Shown here in pieces: positions 7,839 to 15,926 of a stretch of 56,066 bases of DNA. The notes under the pieces are model-generated. The model worked only from the letters and a program-made list of their open reading frames with translations. It ran no database searches and was not told the DNA's origin. The position numbers were made by a program, and so were the translations under genes. Source of the stretch: Segatella salivae DSM 15606 (GTDB lineage: Bacteria > Bacteroidota > Bacteroidia > Bacteroidales > Bacteroidaceae); NCBI RefSeq assembly GCF_000185845.1, contig NZ_GL629647.1, positions 1,494,790 through 1,550,855 on the forward strand. The letters run 5' to 3'. How positions within the stretch are numbered: the first letter of the stretch is position 1; each line of letters begins with the position of its first letter.

Positions 7839-8693
7839 ATGAAACCAATAAGCTATACCCTCAACATTAGAGGCAAATTGATAGATCTCGCCACGCCAAA
7901 AGTGATGGGAATCCTCAACTGCACACCCGATAGTTTCTATGTGGGCAGTCGCAAACAAACCGAACATGACATTGCCGAACGCGCCAATCAGATTATTCAA
8001 GAAGGTGGAACGATGATTGATGTTGGTGCATTTTCTACGCGCCCGGGAGCCAAAGAGGTGAGTGAAGAGGAAGAGATGGCACGACTGAAAGCTGCATTGC
8101 AGGTTGTGAGACGTGAGCAACCAGACGCTGTTGTGTCTGTAGATACCTACCGACCCAACGTAGCTCGTCACTGCATTGAAGACTGGGGAGCTGATATTAT
8201 CAATGATGTGAGTGAGGGAGGAGTTACGGGTATCGTCAACACGCCTATCCATGAAGCCGAAAATATGTTTGACATCATCGGACAGTTAAAAGTTCCCTAT
8301 ATCCTGATGTCTGTCAAATCAAACCTTCATGACATGATGATTTCGTTTGCAGATGAGGTGCAACAACTGCGCAATCGCGGTGTAAAAGACATCATACTTG
8401 ACCCAGGTTTCGGCTTCGGAAAGACGCTTCAACAGAACTATGAGATATATAATGACATGGAAAGATTAGGCACTTTACAACTTCCTTTGCTTGTAGGTAT
8501 CTCGCGAAAGACAATGATTTATAAACTCGTTGGGGGTGATCCGACAACCGCCTTGAATGGAACGACTGTGCTCAACACGGCAGCTTTGCTTAAAGGTGCA
8601 GGCATTCTGCGCGTTCATGACGTGCAAGAAGCCGTAGAATCAGTAAAGATTGTGTCGGCAATTCAGTCGCCTTCAAAGATTCAACTGCCATAG
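7839..8693 (+). CDS. folP: Dihydropteroate synthase
   Basis: Condenses 6-hydroxymethyl-7,8-dihydropterin diphosphate with p-aminobenzoate in folate synthesis; the sulfonamide target. 284 residues from the ATG at 7839. A TIM-barrel with the two family signatures: VMGILNCTPDSF (from about residue 24) and the DVGAFSTRPGA segment (about 62-72). The pterin-binding end is seen in LDPGFGFGKT (about 187) and GISRKTMI (about 222). The alternative upstream TTG at 7830 is rejected because it lies inside the promoter box. It is followed 103 nt later by cdaA in the same direction. Confidence 0.95.
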   Translation: MKPISYTLNIRGKLIDLATPKVMGILNCTPDSFYVGSRKQTEHDIAERANQIIQEGGTMIDVGAFSTRPGAKEVSEEEEMARLKAALQVVRREQPDAVVSVDTYRPNVARHCIEDWGADIINDVSEGGVTGIVNTPIHEAENMFDIIGQLKVPYILMSVKSNLHDMMISFADEVQQLRNRGVKDIILDPGFGFGKTLQQNYEIYNDMERLGTLQLPLLVGISRKTMIYKLVGGDPTTALNGTTVLNTAALLKGAGILRVHDVQEAVESVKIVSAIQSPSKIQLP

Positions 8694-8796
8694 TTAATGC
8701 GTAGAAAAGTAGGCAAAGAAGAGAAAAAATCAGTCATTCAGTCTCAAATGTAGAATCAAATTATACAGTAAACACTATACATTAAATATATAAACA

Positions 8797-9573
8797 ATGC
8801 CTTTTAGCTTCGGAATAAAAGATGTAATCGATATCTTTTTGGTTGCATTGATTCTCTATTATCTATATCGTTTGATGAAAGAAAGCCGCTCATTGAACAT
8901 CTTTATCGGTGTGATGGTGTTCGTGTTGGTATGGCTTTTCGTGAGTCAAGTACTCGAAATGCGCCTCCTTGGGTCTATACTTGATAAGTTAGTTGGCGTG
9001 GGTGCCATCGCCTTGATAGTGCTTTTCCAAGAAGAAATCCGTCGTTTCCTCTACTCACTCGGTGCACATCAGCGCATTAAACAACTCAGCCGGTTCTTTG
9101 GACAGCGTCGGGATGGGAAGAGTCGCGAGGCAACTCGTCAGATGATTATGCCGATTGTAATGGCTTGTATGAATATGGCTAAGGGCAAAGTTGGGGCATT
9201 AATTGTCATCGAACGAAGCGCTCCACTTGATGATATCGTTGAAACGGGCGATACTATTGACGCCAATATAAACCAAAGACTCATTGAAAACATCTTCTTT
9301 AAGAACTCTCCTTTGCACGACGGGGCTATGATAATATCTCGCAAACGCATTAAAGCTGCAGGCTGTATCCTACCCGTTAGTCACAACTTTGATATCCCAA
9401 AAGAACTTGGTTTGCGTCATCGTGCGGCAATGGGAATAAGCCAAGACAGCGACGCTATAGCCATTGTAGTAAGTGAAGAGACTGGACGCATCAGCGTAGC
9501 CATAAAGGGTCAGTTCAAACTTAGACTTTCGGCAGAAGAACTTGAAAGTATATTGACGAACGAACTTGAGTGA
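8797..9573 (+). CDS. cdaA: Diadenylate cyclase (CdaA/DacA type)
   Basis: Membrane-bound enzyme that makes the second messenger c-di-AMP from two ATP. 258 residues with three hydrophobic segments in the first 80 residues, then a DAC (DisA_N) domain. The catalytic motifs are both present: LHDGAMII (about residue 172) and the RHRAAMG motif (about 207). Length and architecture fit the one-domain CdaA form common in Bacteroidota. Neither the CdaR/GlmM partners nor a c-di-AMP phosphodiesterase is next to it. A short hairpin follows the stop codon. Confidence 0.93.
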   Translation: MPFSFGIKDVIDIFLVALILYYLYRLMKESRSLNIFIGVMVFVLVWLFVSQVLEMRLLGSILDKLVGVGAIALIVLFQEEIRRFLYSLGAHQRIKQLSRFFGQRRDGKSREATRQMIMPIVMACMNMAKGKVGALIVIERSAPLDDIVETGDTIDANINQRLIENIFFKNSPLHDGAMIISRKRIKAAGCILPVSHNFDIPKELGLRHRAAMGISQDSDAIAIVVSEETGRISVAIKGQFKLRLSAEELESILTNELE

Positions 9574-9578
9574 TTTTT

Positions 9579-9595
9579 TAGGCTTTTTTAGCCTA
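9579..9595 (+). terminator. Short hairpin after cdaA
   Basis: TAGGCT and AGCCTA form a 6-bp stem with a T5 loop, starting 6 nt after the cdaA stop. No T run follows, so it may only weakly terminate. Confidence 0.4.
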
Positions 9596-9624
9596 TACAG
9601 CCACACTATTTCATTTATTTTTGC

Positions 9625-9633
9625 TATTTTTGC
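9625..9633 (+). promoter_or_regulatory. pta promoter -7 element
   Basis: TATTTTTGC fits TAnnTTTG, 66 nt before the pta ATG. No clear -33 box at the usual distance. Confidence 0.55.
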
Positions 9634-9698
9634 AAAGTAGAAGTGACAATTATCACTATCGAAATAACTCTAAATATTTATCGAAAATATAGCAAACT

Positions 9699-10721
9699 AT
9701 GGATTTATTACAGCAAATTGTGGCGCGCGCTAAGGCAGAAAAGCAGCGCATTGTGCTCCCCGAAGCAGAGGAAGAGCGCACTCTGAAGGCTGCCGATAGA
9801 GTGTTAGCTGACGGAATCGCTGAGCTGATTTTAATTGGAAACCCTGCCCATATCAAGGAGTTGGCAACACAATGGGAATTGAAAAACATCGACAAAGCAA
9901 CCATTCTTGACCCCCAGAACAATCCAAAGAGCGAGGAATATGCCGAGAAACTGGCCGAACTTCGCAAGAAAAAAGGTATGACATTAGACCAAGCTCGCGA
10001 GCTGGTTACTAAGAATAATCTCTACTTAGGCTGTATGATTATCAAGACAGAAGGTGCAGATGGCCAGATCAGTGGAGCCTTAAGTACGACCGGAGACACG
10101 CTACGTCCGGCGTTACAGATTATTAAATGTGCGCCAGGTATTAGCTGTGTGAGCGGTGGTTTGCTATTAATCACGAAACAAAAGCAATATGGCGAGGATG
10201 GTGTTGTAGTCATTGGAGACGTTGCTGTGACGCCCGTTCCCGATGCAAGTCAGTTAGCTCAGATTGCAGTTTGTACCGCAGAGACAGCTAAAAGCGTTGC
10301 CGGCTTCACACAACCACGCGTGGCAATGTTGAGCTTTTCGACTAAAGGCAGCGCCTCACATGAGGTAGTTGACAAGGTGGTTGAAGCTACAAAGCTCGCT
10401 CATGAGCTTGATCCTAACTTATTGATTGACGGAGAACTTCAGGCCGATGCAGCGCTTGTACCTGATGTTGCCGCAAAGAAAGCACCAGAAAGCGACATCG
10501 CTGGTCATGCCAACGTACTCATTGTTCCTAATCTTGAGGTAGGAAACATCGGCTATAAGCTTGTTCAACGTCTCGGAGATGCAATCGCAATAGGTCCTAT
10601 TCTCCAAGGAATTGCACGCCCAGTTAATGACCTTAGTCGTGGATGTTCAATCGAAGACATCTATTATATGGTTGCTATCACGGCATGTCAAGCCCAAGAA
10701 GCAAAGGCAAACGAAAAGTAA
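9699..10721 (+). CDS. pta: Phosphate acetyltransferase
   Basis: Converts acetyl-CoA and phosphate to acetyl phosphate in the fermentative acetate pathway. 340 residues, the short single-domain form without the N-terminal DRTGG/BioD-like part of enterobacterial Pta. The PTA_PTB fold is recognised from RIVLPEAEEERTL (residue 18), the central GALSTTGDTLRPALQI block (about 126) and the C-terminal IGPILQGIARPVNDLSRG (about 304). It is followed by ackA in the same direction with a 260-nt spacer, so the pair forms the Pta-AckA route even if transcribed separately. Confidence 0.95.
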   Translation: MDLLQQIVARAKAEKQRIVLPEAEEERTLKAADRVLADGIAELILIGNPAHIKELATQWELKNIDKATILDPQNNPKSEEYAEKLAELRKKKGMTLDQARELVTKNNLYLGCMIIKTEGADGQISGALSTTGDTLRPALQIIKCAPGISCVSGGLLLITKQKQYGEDGVVVIGDVAVTPVPDASQLAQIAVCTAETAKSVAGFTQPRVAMLSFSTKGSASHEVVDKVVEATKLAHELDPNLLIDGELQADAALVPDVAAKKAPESDIAGHANVLIVPNLEVGNIGYKLVQRLGDAIAIGPILQGIARPVNDLSRGCSIEDIYYMVAITACQAQEAKANEK

Positions 10722-10981
10722 AGTGACAGACAACTGAAAAGTTTCGCACGGAGAATCCTTATTGATAAACGAGCAATGACCCATGAATCGTTGTATCGTT
10801 TATCAATGAAAATTCAAAAATGTTAAATCTATTACATGATTATCTGAAACAAACCATTGAATCAATGCGTGCTGTTTTGGTTATTAAAACATTCAACCTT
10901 CATCGCAAACCTACAGTCTACATTCAACCAACTACCCTTGTTTTACCCCACATTCAAAATTAATTATTCAACATATTCATT

Positions 10982-12181
10982 ATGAAGATCTTAGTATTAA
11001 ACTCCGGAAGCAGTTCGATTAAGTACAAACTCTACGACATGGACAATGAGTCTGTGTTGGCACAAGGCGGAGTTGAGCGCATCGGTTTAGACAAAGCGTT
11101 CATCAAAGTGAAGTTACCTAATGGTGAGAAGAAGCAGATTATGGCCGACCTTCCCACACATAAGGAAGGCGTAAGCTTAGTATTTAACTGCCTACTTGAC
11201 CCCGAATTCGGAGCAATTAAGAGCCTCGATGACATCGAAGCCGTAGGACATCGCATCGTGCAGGGAGGTGACAAATACGACAAGAGCGTTATTCTCACGA
11301 AGCAAGTAGAGAAAGATATCGAAGAGCTTTGCGACCTTGCACCCGTTCATAACGCTGGACACTTGAAAGGAATCCGTGCAGTTAATGAGCTTATGCCTAA
11401 CACTCCACAGGTTTGTGTCTTTGATAATGCGTTCCATAGCACCATGCCTGACTACGCATATCTATACGCTATACCTTATGATCTCTATGAAAACTACCAT
11501 GTGCGTCGCTATGGATTTCATGGTACAAGCCATCGATATGTCTCGCATCGCGTATGTGAAATGCTCGGACTTGACTTCAATAAGGCAAAGATTATCACTT
11601 GCCACATCGGCAATGGAGCCAGTGTTGCTGCCATCACTAACGGCAAAGTAGTCGATACTTCAATGGGACTTACCCCCCTCGAAGGCCTGATGATGGGAAC
11701 TCGTTGCGGTGATATTGACCCATCAGCTGTTACCTATCTCATGGACAAATTGGGCAAAAAGCCACAAGAAATGTGTGACTATCTCAATAAAAAGAGTGGT
11801 GTTATCGGCATAACGGGTATCTCAAGTGACATGCGCGACATTGAAAACGCAGCGAAAGAAGGCAATAAACGTGCGCAGTTAGCACTGAAAATGTATGACT
11901 ATCGCATTAAGAAATACATCGGCGCTTATGCCGCTGCATTAGGCGGAGTCGATGTAGTGGTGTTCACAGCTGGCGTTGGTGAGAACCAAACGGGCACCAG
12001 AGCACAAGCTTGTAAAGGCTTAGAGTTCATGGGAATCAAGATTGATGAGGCTAAGAATGCTACCATTCATGGAGAAGAAGCCATTATCTCTACACCTGAT
12101 AGTAAGGTGAAAGTGGTTGTCGTTCCTACGGATGAAGAAATCGTTATCGCACGAGACACAAAAGAACTGATTAAGAAATAA
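10982..12181 (+). CDS. ackA: Acetate kinase
   Basis: Converts acetyl phosphate and ADP to acetate and ATP, the energy-yielding partner of Pta. 399 residues, the normal length of the family. The ASKHA signatures are intact: VLNSGSSSIKYK (residue 4), the RYGFHGTSHRYV block (about 178), GNGASV (about 210), DTSMGLTPLEGLMMGTRCGD (about 224) and GVGENQ (about 331). The 260-nt stretch before it holds no gene and no confident promoter. A large structured element starts 39 nt after the stop. Confidence 0.97.
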   Translation: MKILVLNSGSSSIKYKLYDMDNESVLAQGGVERIGLDKAFIKVKLPNGEKKQIMADLPTHKEGVSLVFNCLLDPEFGAIKSLDDIEAVGHRIVQGGDKYDKSVILTKQVEKDIEELCDLAPVHNAGHLKGIRAVNELMPNTPQVCVFDNAFHSTMPDYAYLYAIPYDLYENYHVRRYGFHGTSHRYVSHRVCEMLGLDFNKAKIITCHIGNGASVAAITNGKVVDTSMGLTPLEGLMMGTRCGDIDPSAVTYLMDKLGKKPQEMCDYLNKKSGVIGITGISSDMRDIENAAKEGNKRAQLALKMYDYRIKKYIGAYAAALGGVDVVVFTAGVGENQTGTRAQACKGLEFMGIKIDEAKNATIHGEEAIISTPDSKVKVVVVPTDEEIVIARDTKELIKK

Positions 12182-12219
12182 AGGCTCGTTTGACGTGTCT
12201 GATGACACGATATGATAGA

Positions 12220-12345
12220 GGAACAATATCAAAAGCAAAGACATTCGCTCGGAATGTCAGTCATTTCATGCTCTTGTATAGCACGAAACATGTGTGTTTC
12301 TGCCTTATCCGGCATGACAATCTTTTGATATTGTTCCCTTTTTTT
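12220..12345 (+). ncRNA. Structured element with 16-bp closing stem between ackA and sugar kinase
   Basis: GGAACAATATCAAAAG (12220-12235) is perfectly complementary to 12322-12337, and the 3' arm runs directly into CTTTTTTTG. The 86-nt interior holds three further hairpins: GACATTC/GAATGTC (12240-12258), TTTCATGCT/AGCACGAAA with one mismatch (12264-12288), and TGCC/GGCA (12301-12314). The shape suggests an elaborate ackA terminator, a 3'-UTR-derived RNA or a leader of the following kinase gene. No target-site duplication was seen, which speaks against a miniature transposon. The function is unknown; only the base pairing is certain. Confidence 0.6.
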
Positions 12346-12400
12346 GTTCCAAAACATCCTATTTGTTGACCTAAAATATTTTGTAAAAGCCAATTAATAC

Positions 12401-13444
12401 ATGAATAAAAAGATAGTAACCTTCGGAGAAATCCTATTTCGTTTGTCGAAAGAAAACCATTATCGACTGACACAAGGCCACGTCTTCAATGGCGATTACG
12501 GTGGTTCCGAGGCCAATGTTGCCGTATCTTTGGCCGTCATGAACGACGAAGTGGAATATGTTACGCGTGTTCCTGACAACGCAATAGGCCGTGCTGCCCT
12601 CATGCACCTACGCGAGTTTGGCCTTGATGTCAGCCACGTTGTTTACGGAGGTGACCGACTTGGCAGTTATTTCTTTGAGCCTGCAGCCGCTATGCGCAAT
12701 TCAATGGTCGTCTATGATCGGGCAAACAGCTCGTTCTTTACACTCAAACATGGAGATATCGACTGGCAACCCATCTTCCAAAATGCCATGCTTTTCCACT
12801 GCTCGGGCATCACTTGTGCCATGAGTAAAGATGCACTTGACACCACGTTTGATGCCTTAGAGACGGCTAAAAGCATGGGCGTTGAGATTACATGTGACAT
12901 CAACTATCGAGCCAATCTATGGCATTATGAGGGGGCAAATGCGGCAAAAACCATCCATAAACTCATGGAATACAGCAGCTTTATCTTTGGTGATCAGAAC
13001 GAATGGGAAGTCGGAAGTGGTCTCAAACACATTCCTTTTGAAGCACAAGATGCTGACTATGAGATTGACGAAGCTGCCTATCTCGACTACTTTCACCAAT
13101 TAAAACGTCAGTTTCCAAACTGCAAACGCATGCTGATTGCACTGAGAAACCAACTTGCTTCGACGCATCACATCCTCACAGGTGTACTCTTTTCGGAAGG
13201 AAAACTCTACAAAACACGCCTCTATGACATTCAACCTGTCGTCGACCCTATGGGATGTGGTGATGCGTTTGTGGCTGCTTTCATCCATGCCCGACTGAAA
13301 TGGCCTGATGACGACCAGCATTGTCTCGACTTTGCCCTATCAGCTTCGGCATTAAAGAACACGATAATCGGTGACCAAAACCTTGTGAGTGAGGCGGAAA
13401 TCATAGCAAACATGCAAGGTAAAGGTGGGAGAATAGAACGCTGA
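12401..13444 (+). CDS. PfkB-family sugar kinase, 2-keto-3-deoxygluconate kinase-like
   Basis: Ribokinase/PfkB family kinase of 347 residues. The N-terminal sugar-binding signature GDYGGSEANVAVSLA is near residue 27 and the catalytic C-terminal signature VVDPMGCGDAFVAAFIHA near residue 283, with the base aspartate in GCGDAF. The organisation resembles 2-dehydro-3-deoxygluconokinases (KdgK), which feed KDG from uronate degradation into glycolysis; no aldolase or uronate gene lies beside it, so the substrate is inferred only from overall resemblance. A long inverted repeat element starts about 35 nt after the stop. Confidence 0.82.
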   Translation: MNKKIVTFGEILFRLSKENHYRLTQGHVFNGDYGGSEANVAVSLAVMNDEVEYVTRVPDNAIGRAALMHLREFGLDVSHVVYGGDRLGSYFFEPAAAMRNSMVVYDRANSSFFTLKHGDIDWQPIFQNAMLFHCSGITCAMSKDALDTTFDALETAKSMGVEITCDINYRANLWHYEGANAAKTIHKLMEYSSFIFGDQNEWEVGSGLKHIPFEAQDADYEIDEAAYLDYFHQLKRQFPNCKRMLIALRNQLASTHHILTGVLFSEGKLYKTRLYDIQPVVDPMGCGDAFVAAFIHARLKWPDDDQHCLDFALSASALKNTIIGDQNLVSEAEIIANMQGKGGRIER

Positions 13445-13493
13445 TTGAATGAGAGTGAGGGGTAATTGGAGGGAAATAAAGCCTCTCCCCCAG

Positions 13494-13515
13494 CCCCTCT
13501 CCGAAGAGAGAGGGG
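13494..13515 (+). terminator. GC-rich hairpin at the start of repeat copy 1
   Basis: CCCCTCTC and GAGAGGGG form a stem of at least 8 bp, 50 nt after the sugar-kinase stop. The same hairpin lies 50 nt after ftsZ in copy 2, which fits a terminator function. Confidence 0.5.
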
Positions 13516-13640
13516 AGTAGTTAGTCGTGGAAATAGAAGGGGTTGTTTGAAGGTTAATTAGAGGTGGCGCCATTGCTGATAATAAAAAGCAAAATGAATT
13601 GATGCAAATAGTCGTGTAATTAGCCTTGTTTTATACGATG

Positions 13641-13706
13641 AAATGACGCAAATTGTGCCGCGAAATGACGCAGATGGTTGCATAAAATGACGCATTTTGT
13701 ATGATG
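13641..13706 (+). repeat. Three 22-bp iteron-like units in repeat copy 1
   Basis: Three contiguous 22-bp units each start with AAATGACGCA (13641, 13663, 13685); the second half of each unit varies. Copy 2 has four units in the same arrangement. Confidence 0.85.
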
Positions 13707-13984
13707 AATAATATTCTTCAACGCCATAGGTGTTGTGCTTTTTCGGTGCAATCCGCCATTTGTTAATTTGTGTGTAAATATCAATCATTTTATGGAATAA
13801 ACGTTTCAACGCCGTAGGTATTACGCTTTCTAAGCGTAATCCGCCATGAATCTCCTCGTTATAACCATGCTTTCACAGAAAAAGCTCAACACCTATGGCG
13901 TTGAATCTCCTTGCGAACGTTTACCCGGGGTAGGCTCGTTCCTCGCCAACTCCGGGCTATCAAAAGAACAACACCTACGGCGTT

Positions 13985-14379
13985 GCACCATGAGGGCATT
14001 TTTATTGCAAAATACTTCATTGGAATACCGGCGCAATACATACGGCGTTACATGGTTATAACATTCGCAATGGCGAATACATCCATCGAAATATTAGCGT
14101 AACACCTATAGCGTTGTATGGTTGTAACATCCCCATTGGCGGATACATCTATTAAAATATTGACACCATATCCATAACGTTACATGGTTGTAACATCCCC
14201 ATTGGCGAATACATCCATTGAAATATTGACACCATATCCATAACATTGCATGGTTATAACATCCCCATTGACGGATACATCTATTAAAATATTGACATCA
14301 TATCCATAACGTTGCATGGTTATAACATCCCTATTGGCGGATACATTCAATGGAATATTGGTGTAACACCTACGGCGTT
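13985..14379. repeat. Tandem array of 66-bp units
   Basis: Five 66-bp units start at 14050, 14116, 14182, 14248 and 14314, preceded by a diverged 65-bp unit at 13985. Units share ATGGTTRTAACATCC, GGATACATCTATT-like and AATATTG blocks and end in a GTT. Units 2-4 are very close to one another; the first and last end in the AACACCTAYGGCGTT motif that is also part of the dispersed repeat. The array fills the space between repeat copy 1 and the 3' end of the DUF4252 gene. No coding function is supported. Confidence 0.85.
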
Positions 14380-14404
14380 GCGTGCTTGCTACATCCGTAA
14401 TATC

Positions 14405-14878
14405 CTACATATCCATGACCGTTTCGACCATGGCACTAATATCTTTGGGGTTCATTTCACCCGTTATCTGTGCGAATTTACAGCCTTTCTCGCCCGTCAT
14501 CAATACACCTATCTCCGTGATGAGCTTCTCGTCACCCTTTGCAAGCACAAGAATGTCGTTGTCGGCATCCTTGAGTTTAGCAAACTCTTGATAGCCTTTT
14601 GTGAGCAAGTTATTAACATCTTTGCGGAAAGAATTACGCTTATGACGACCACAATTGTCGAGCATCAGAACGCGAACCCCTTTTACTTGCTGTGCGAGTT
14701 CAATGGCATCGGCACTCTTTAACTTTGTTAATGCTGCTTTAAGTAGGAATTGTGGCACACGGAGATACTGCACATGCTTATCTTTACTATATTGACTGAT
14801 GAGTTCGTCTGTATTGTTTTGAGCGAACATTACACTACAAGTGAAGGCTACCAAGGCCAACATTAACCATCTTTTCAT
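14405..14878 (-). CDS. DUF4252 domain-containing exported protein
   Basis: 157 residues with an N-terminal signal peptide (MKRWLMLALVAFTCSVMFA, cleavage after about residue 19). The rest, with the motif VRVLMLDNCGRHK (about residue 69) and alternating charged beta-strand segments, resembles the DUF4252 family common in Bacteroidetes, whose function is unknown. It sits 11 nt downstream of the helix-hairpin-helix gene and is likely transcribed with it. Its 3' end borders the 66-bp tandem array. Confidence 0.75.
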   Translation of the reverse strand: MKRWLMLALVAFTCSVMFAQNNTDELISQYSKDKHVQYLRVPQFLLKAALTKLKSADAIELAQQVKGVRVLMLDNCGRHKRNSFRKDVNNLLTKGYQEFAKLKDADNDILVLAKGDEKLITEIGVLMTGEKGCKFAQITGEMNPKDISAMVETVMDM

Positions 14879-14889
14879 TTCTTTTTAAT

Positions 14890-15783
14890 TTAAAATACGA
14901 CATAAGCACGCAAGCGATCAATGGCTTCTGGCGTAAAGCTTTTCAGCAGTTTGAGGTCATTAATGCTTCGTAATGGTCCTCGAAGTCGCCGATAATCCAT
15001 GATGTCGCGAGCCCGATAAAAGCCTATGTAAGGATGATGTTGCAGGTCGGAAAACGTCATTCGGTTTACATTTAGCTTTGTAATATGAACGCAATCTGCC
15101 TTGAAATATTTTATAGCTTCGGTCGGAAAACCATTTATTTCCTGTAATTGATTGACGTCATTGAAGCCTCCAAGCCGGCCACGATAATACACAATGCGCT
15201 GCGCATAATAGTGTCCGATACCGGGAACACGCTGCAATAGGGTTGTGTCGGCCGTATTAAGATCTATGGTTTCGCCCAATTTTAACTTCTGTATTGTGTG
15301 AGGATAAAGGCTATCTACTGTTGTTTTGCGTCGTTGTGCCTCAGGTAACAGAGCGGCAGGTTGGTAATCTTGTCCTATGCGTATATAGGGTTTAAGTTGC
15401 CGATAGCGTTGTTGCGTCAGTCCATAAAGGCGTGCAAAGTCTGAAGGTTGACGATAAACTCCTCCTCGAGCGCGGTATTTGTAGATGGCTCTTACCTGCC
15501 ATGGCTGCAAGCCAAGACGCAAAAGAGCCGTACTATCGGCCGTGTTTGGATCGAAAGGAAATAGTTCATGCGGGTGCGTTTCTACATCATAATAAGATGA
15601 AGACTGGTTTTTTGAAAAATGTTTCTGCGGGAATTGCTGAGTTTGTGTATAGCCTTCGCTCAATGTTTCGTCGTTATTGTCGAACAGAAAACAAACTAAA
15701 AGGGCCGCAACAGCTATGCCAAGCAACACTAAAATCGTATTGCGGTCAGACTTATTATAATACAAAAAGTCGTGAATGTTCAT
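14890..15783 (-). CDS. ComEA-like helix-hairpin-helix protein, membrane anchored
   Basis: 297 residues from the ATG at 15783 (MNIHDFLYY), chosen over an upstream start because it precedes the membrane anchor. One transmembrane segment (TILVLLGIAVAALLVCFLF, about 16-34) is followed by a linker and three repeated helix-hairpin-helix modules: DPNTADSTALLRLG (about 85), LNTADTTLLQRVPGIG (about 180) and NVNRMTFSDLQHHPYIG (about 240). The modules resemble the DNA-binding ComEA domain used in DNA uptake. Whether it takes part in competence here is unknown. It overlaps no neighbour and is followed closely by the DUF4252 gene. Confidence 0.82.
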   Translation of the reverse strand: MNIHDFLYYNKSDRNTILVLLGIAVAALLVCFLFDNNDETLSEGYTQTQQFPQKHFSKNQSSSYYDVETHPHELFPFDPNTADSTALLRLGLQPWQVRAIYKYRARGGVYRQPSDFARLYGLTQQRYRQLKPYIRIGQDYQPAALLPEAQRRKTTVDSLYPHTIQKLKLGETIDLNTADTTLLQRVPGIGHYYAQRIVYYRGRLGGFNDVNQLQEINGFPTEAIKYFKADCVHITKLNVNRMTFSDLQHHPYIGFYRARDIMDYRRLRGPLRSINDLKLLKSFTPEAIDRLRAYVVF

Positions 15784-15926
15784 GGAATCAGTAAACGTTA
15801 AAGGTGTATTAAGGTGATGATGATATGGTAACCAAGGCCCCAACCAGCCGCTATGGCGTTGGGTTTAGCCAGGTTTCGTAGTGTTATCAGCAGGGAATGA
15901 GAACATATAAACAGGGATGCTATCAA

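Larger units (their letters stand above)
13478..13880 (+). repeat. Dispersed repeat, copy 1
   Basis: Non-coding repeat found again in inverted orientation at 22152-22585. Shared blocks in order are: a GC-rich hairpin (13494-13515); the block with GCGCCATTGCTGATAATAAA (from about 13565); an array of 22-bp units (13641-13706); a CAACGCCATAGGTGTT-type palindrome (13717-13736); and a block containing the palindrome GCTTTCTAAGC and TTATAACCATGCTTTCA (13803-13876). The interior between the last two blocks differs from copy 2. It begins directly downstream of the sugar-kinase gene. Confidence 0.8.

Noticed and set aside
12220..12345. Miniature inverted-repeat transposon
   Set aside because: The arms are perfect but no target duplication flanks them, and the T run after the 3' arm fits a transcription end better.
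13558..13809. Possible small protein encoded in repeat copy 1 and, as 22311-22502, in copy 2
   Set aside because: The C-terminal halves agree (both end near HFAFYYQQWRH), but the frames before the 22-bp units differ because the unit number differs. This fits a non-coding repeat rather than a maintained gene.
13985..14379. CRISPR array
   Set aside because: Units are contiguous 66-bp repeats with no unique spacers of fixed length and no cas genes nearby.
14312..14722. 136-codon plus-strand open frame
   Set aside because: Its start lies in the 66-bp array and the rest is antisense to the DUF4252 gene.
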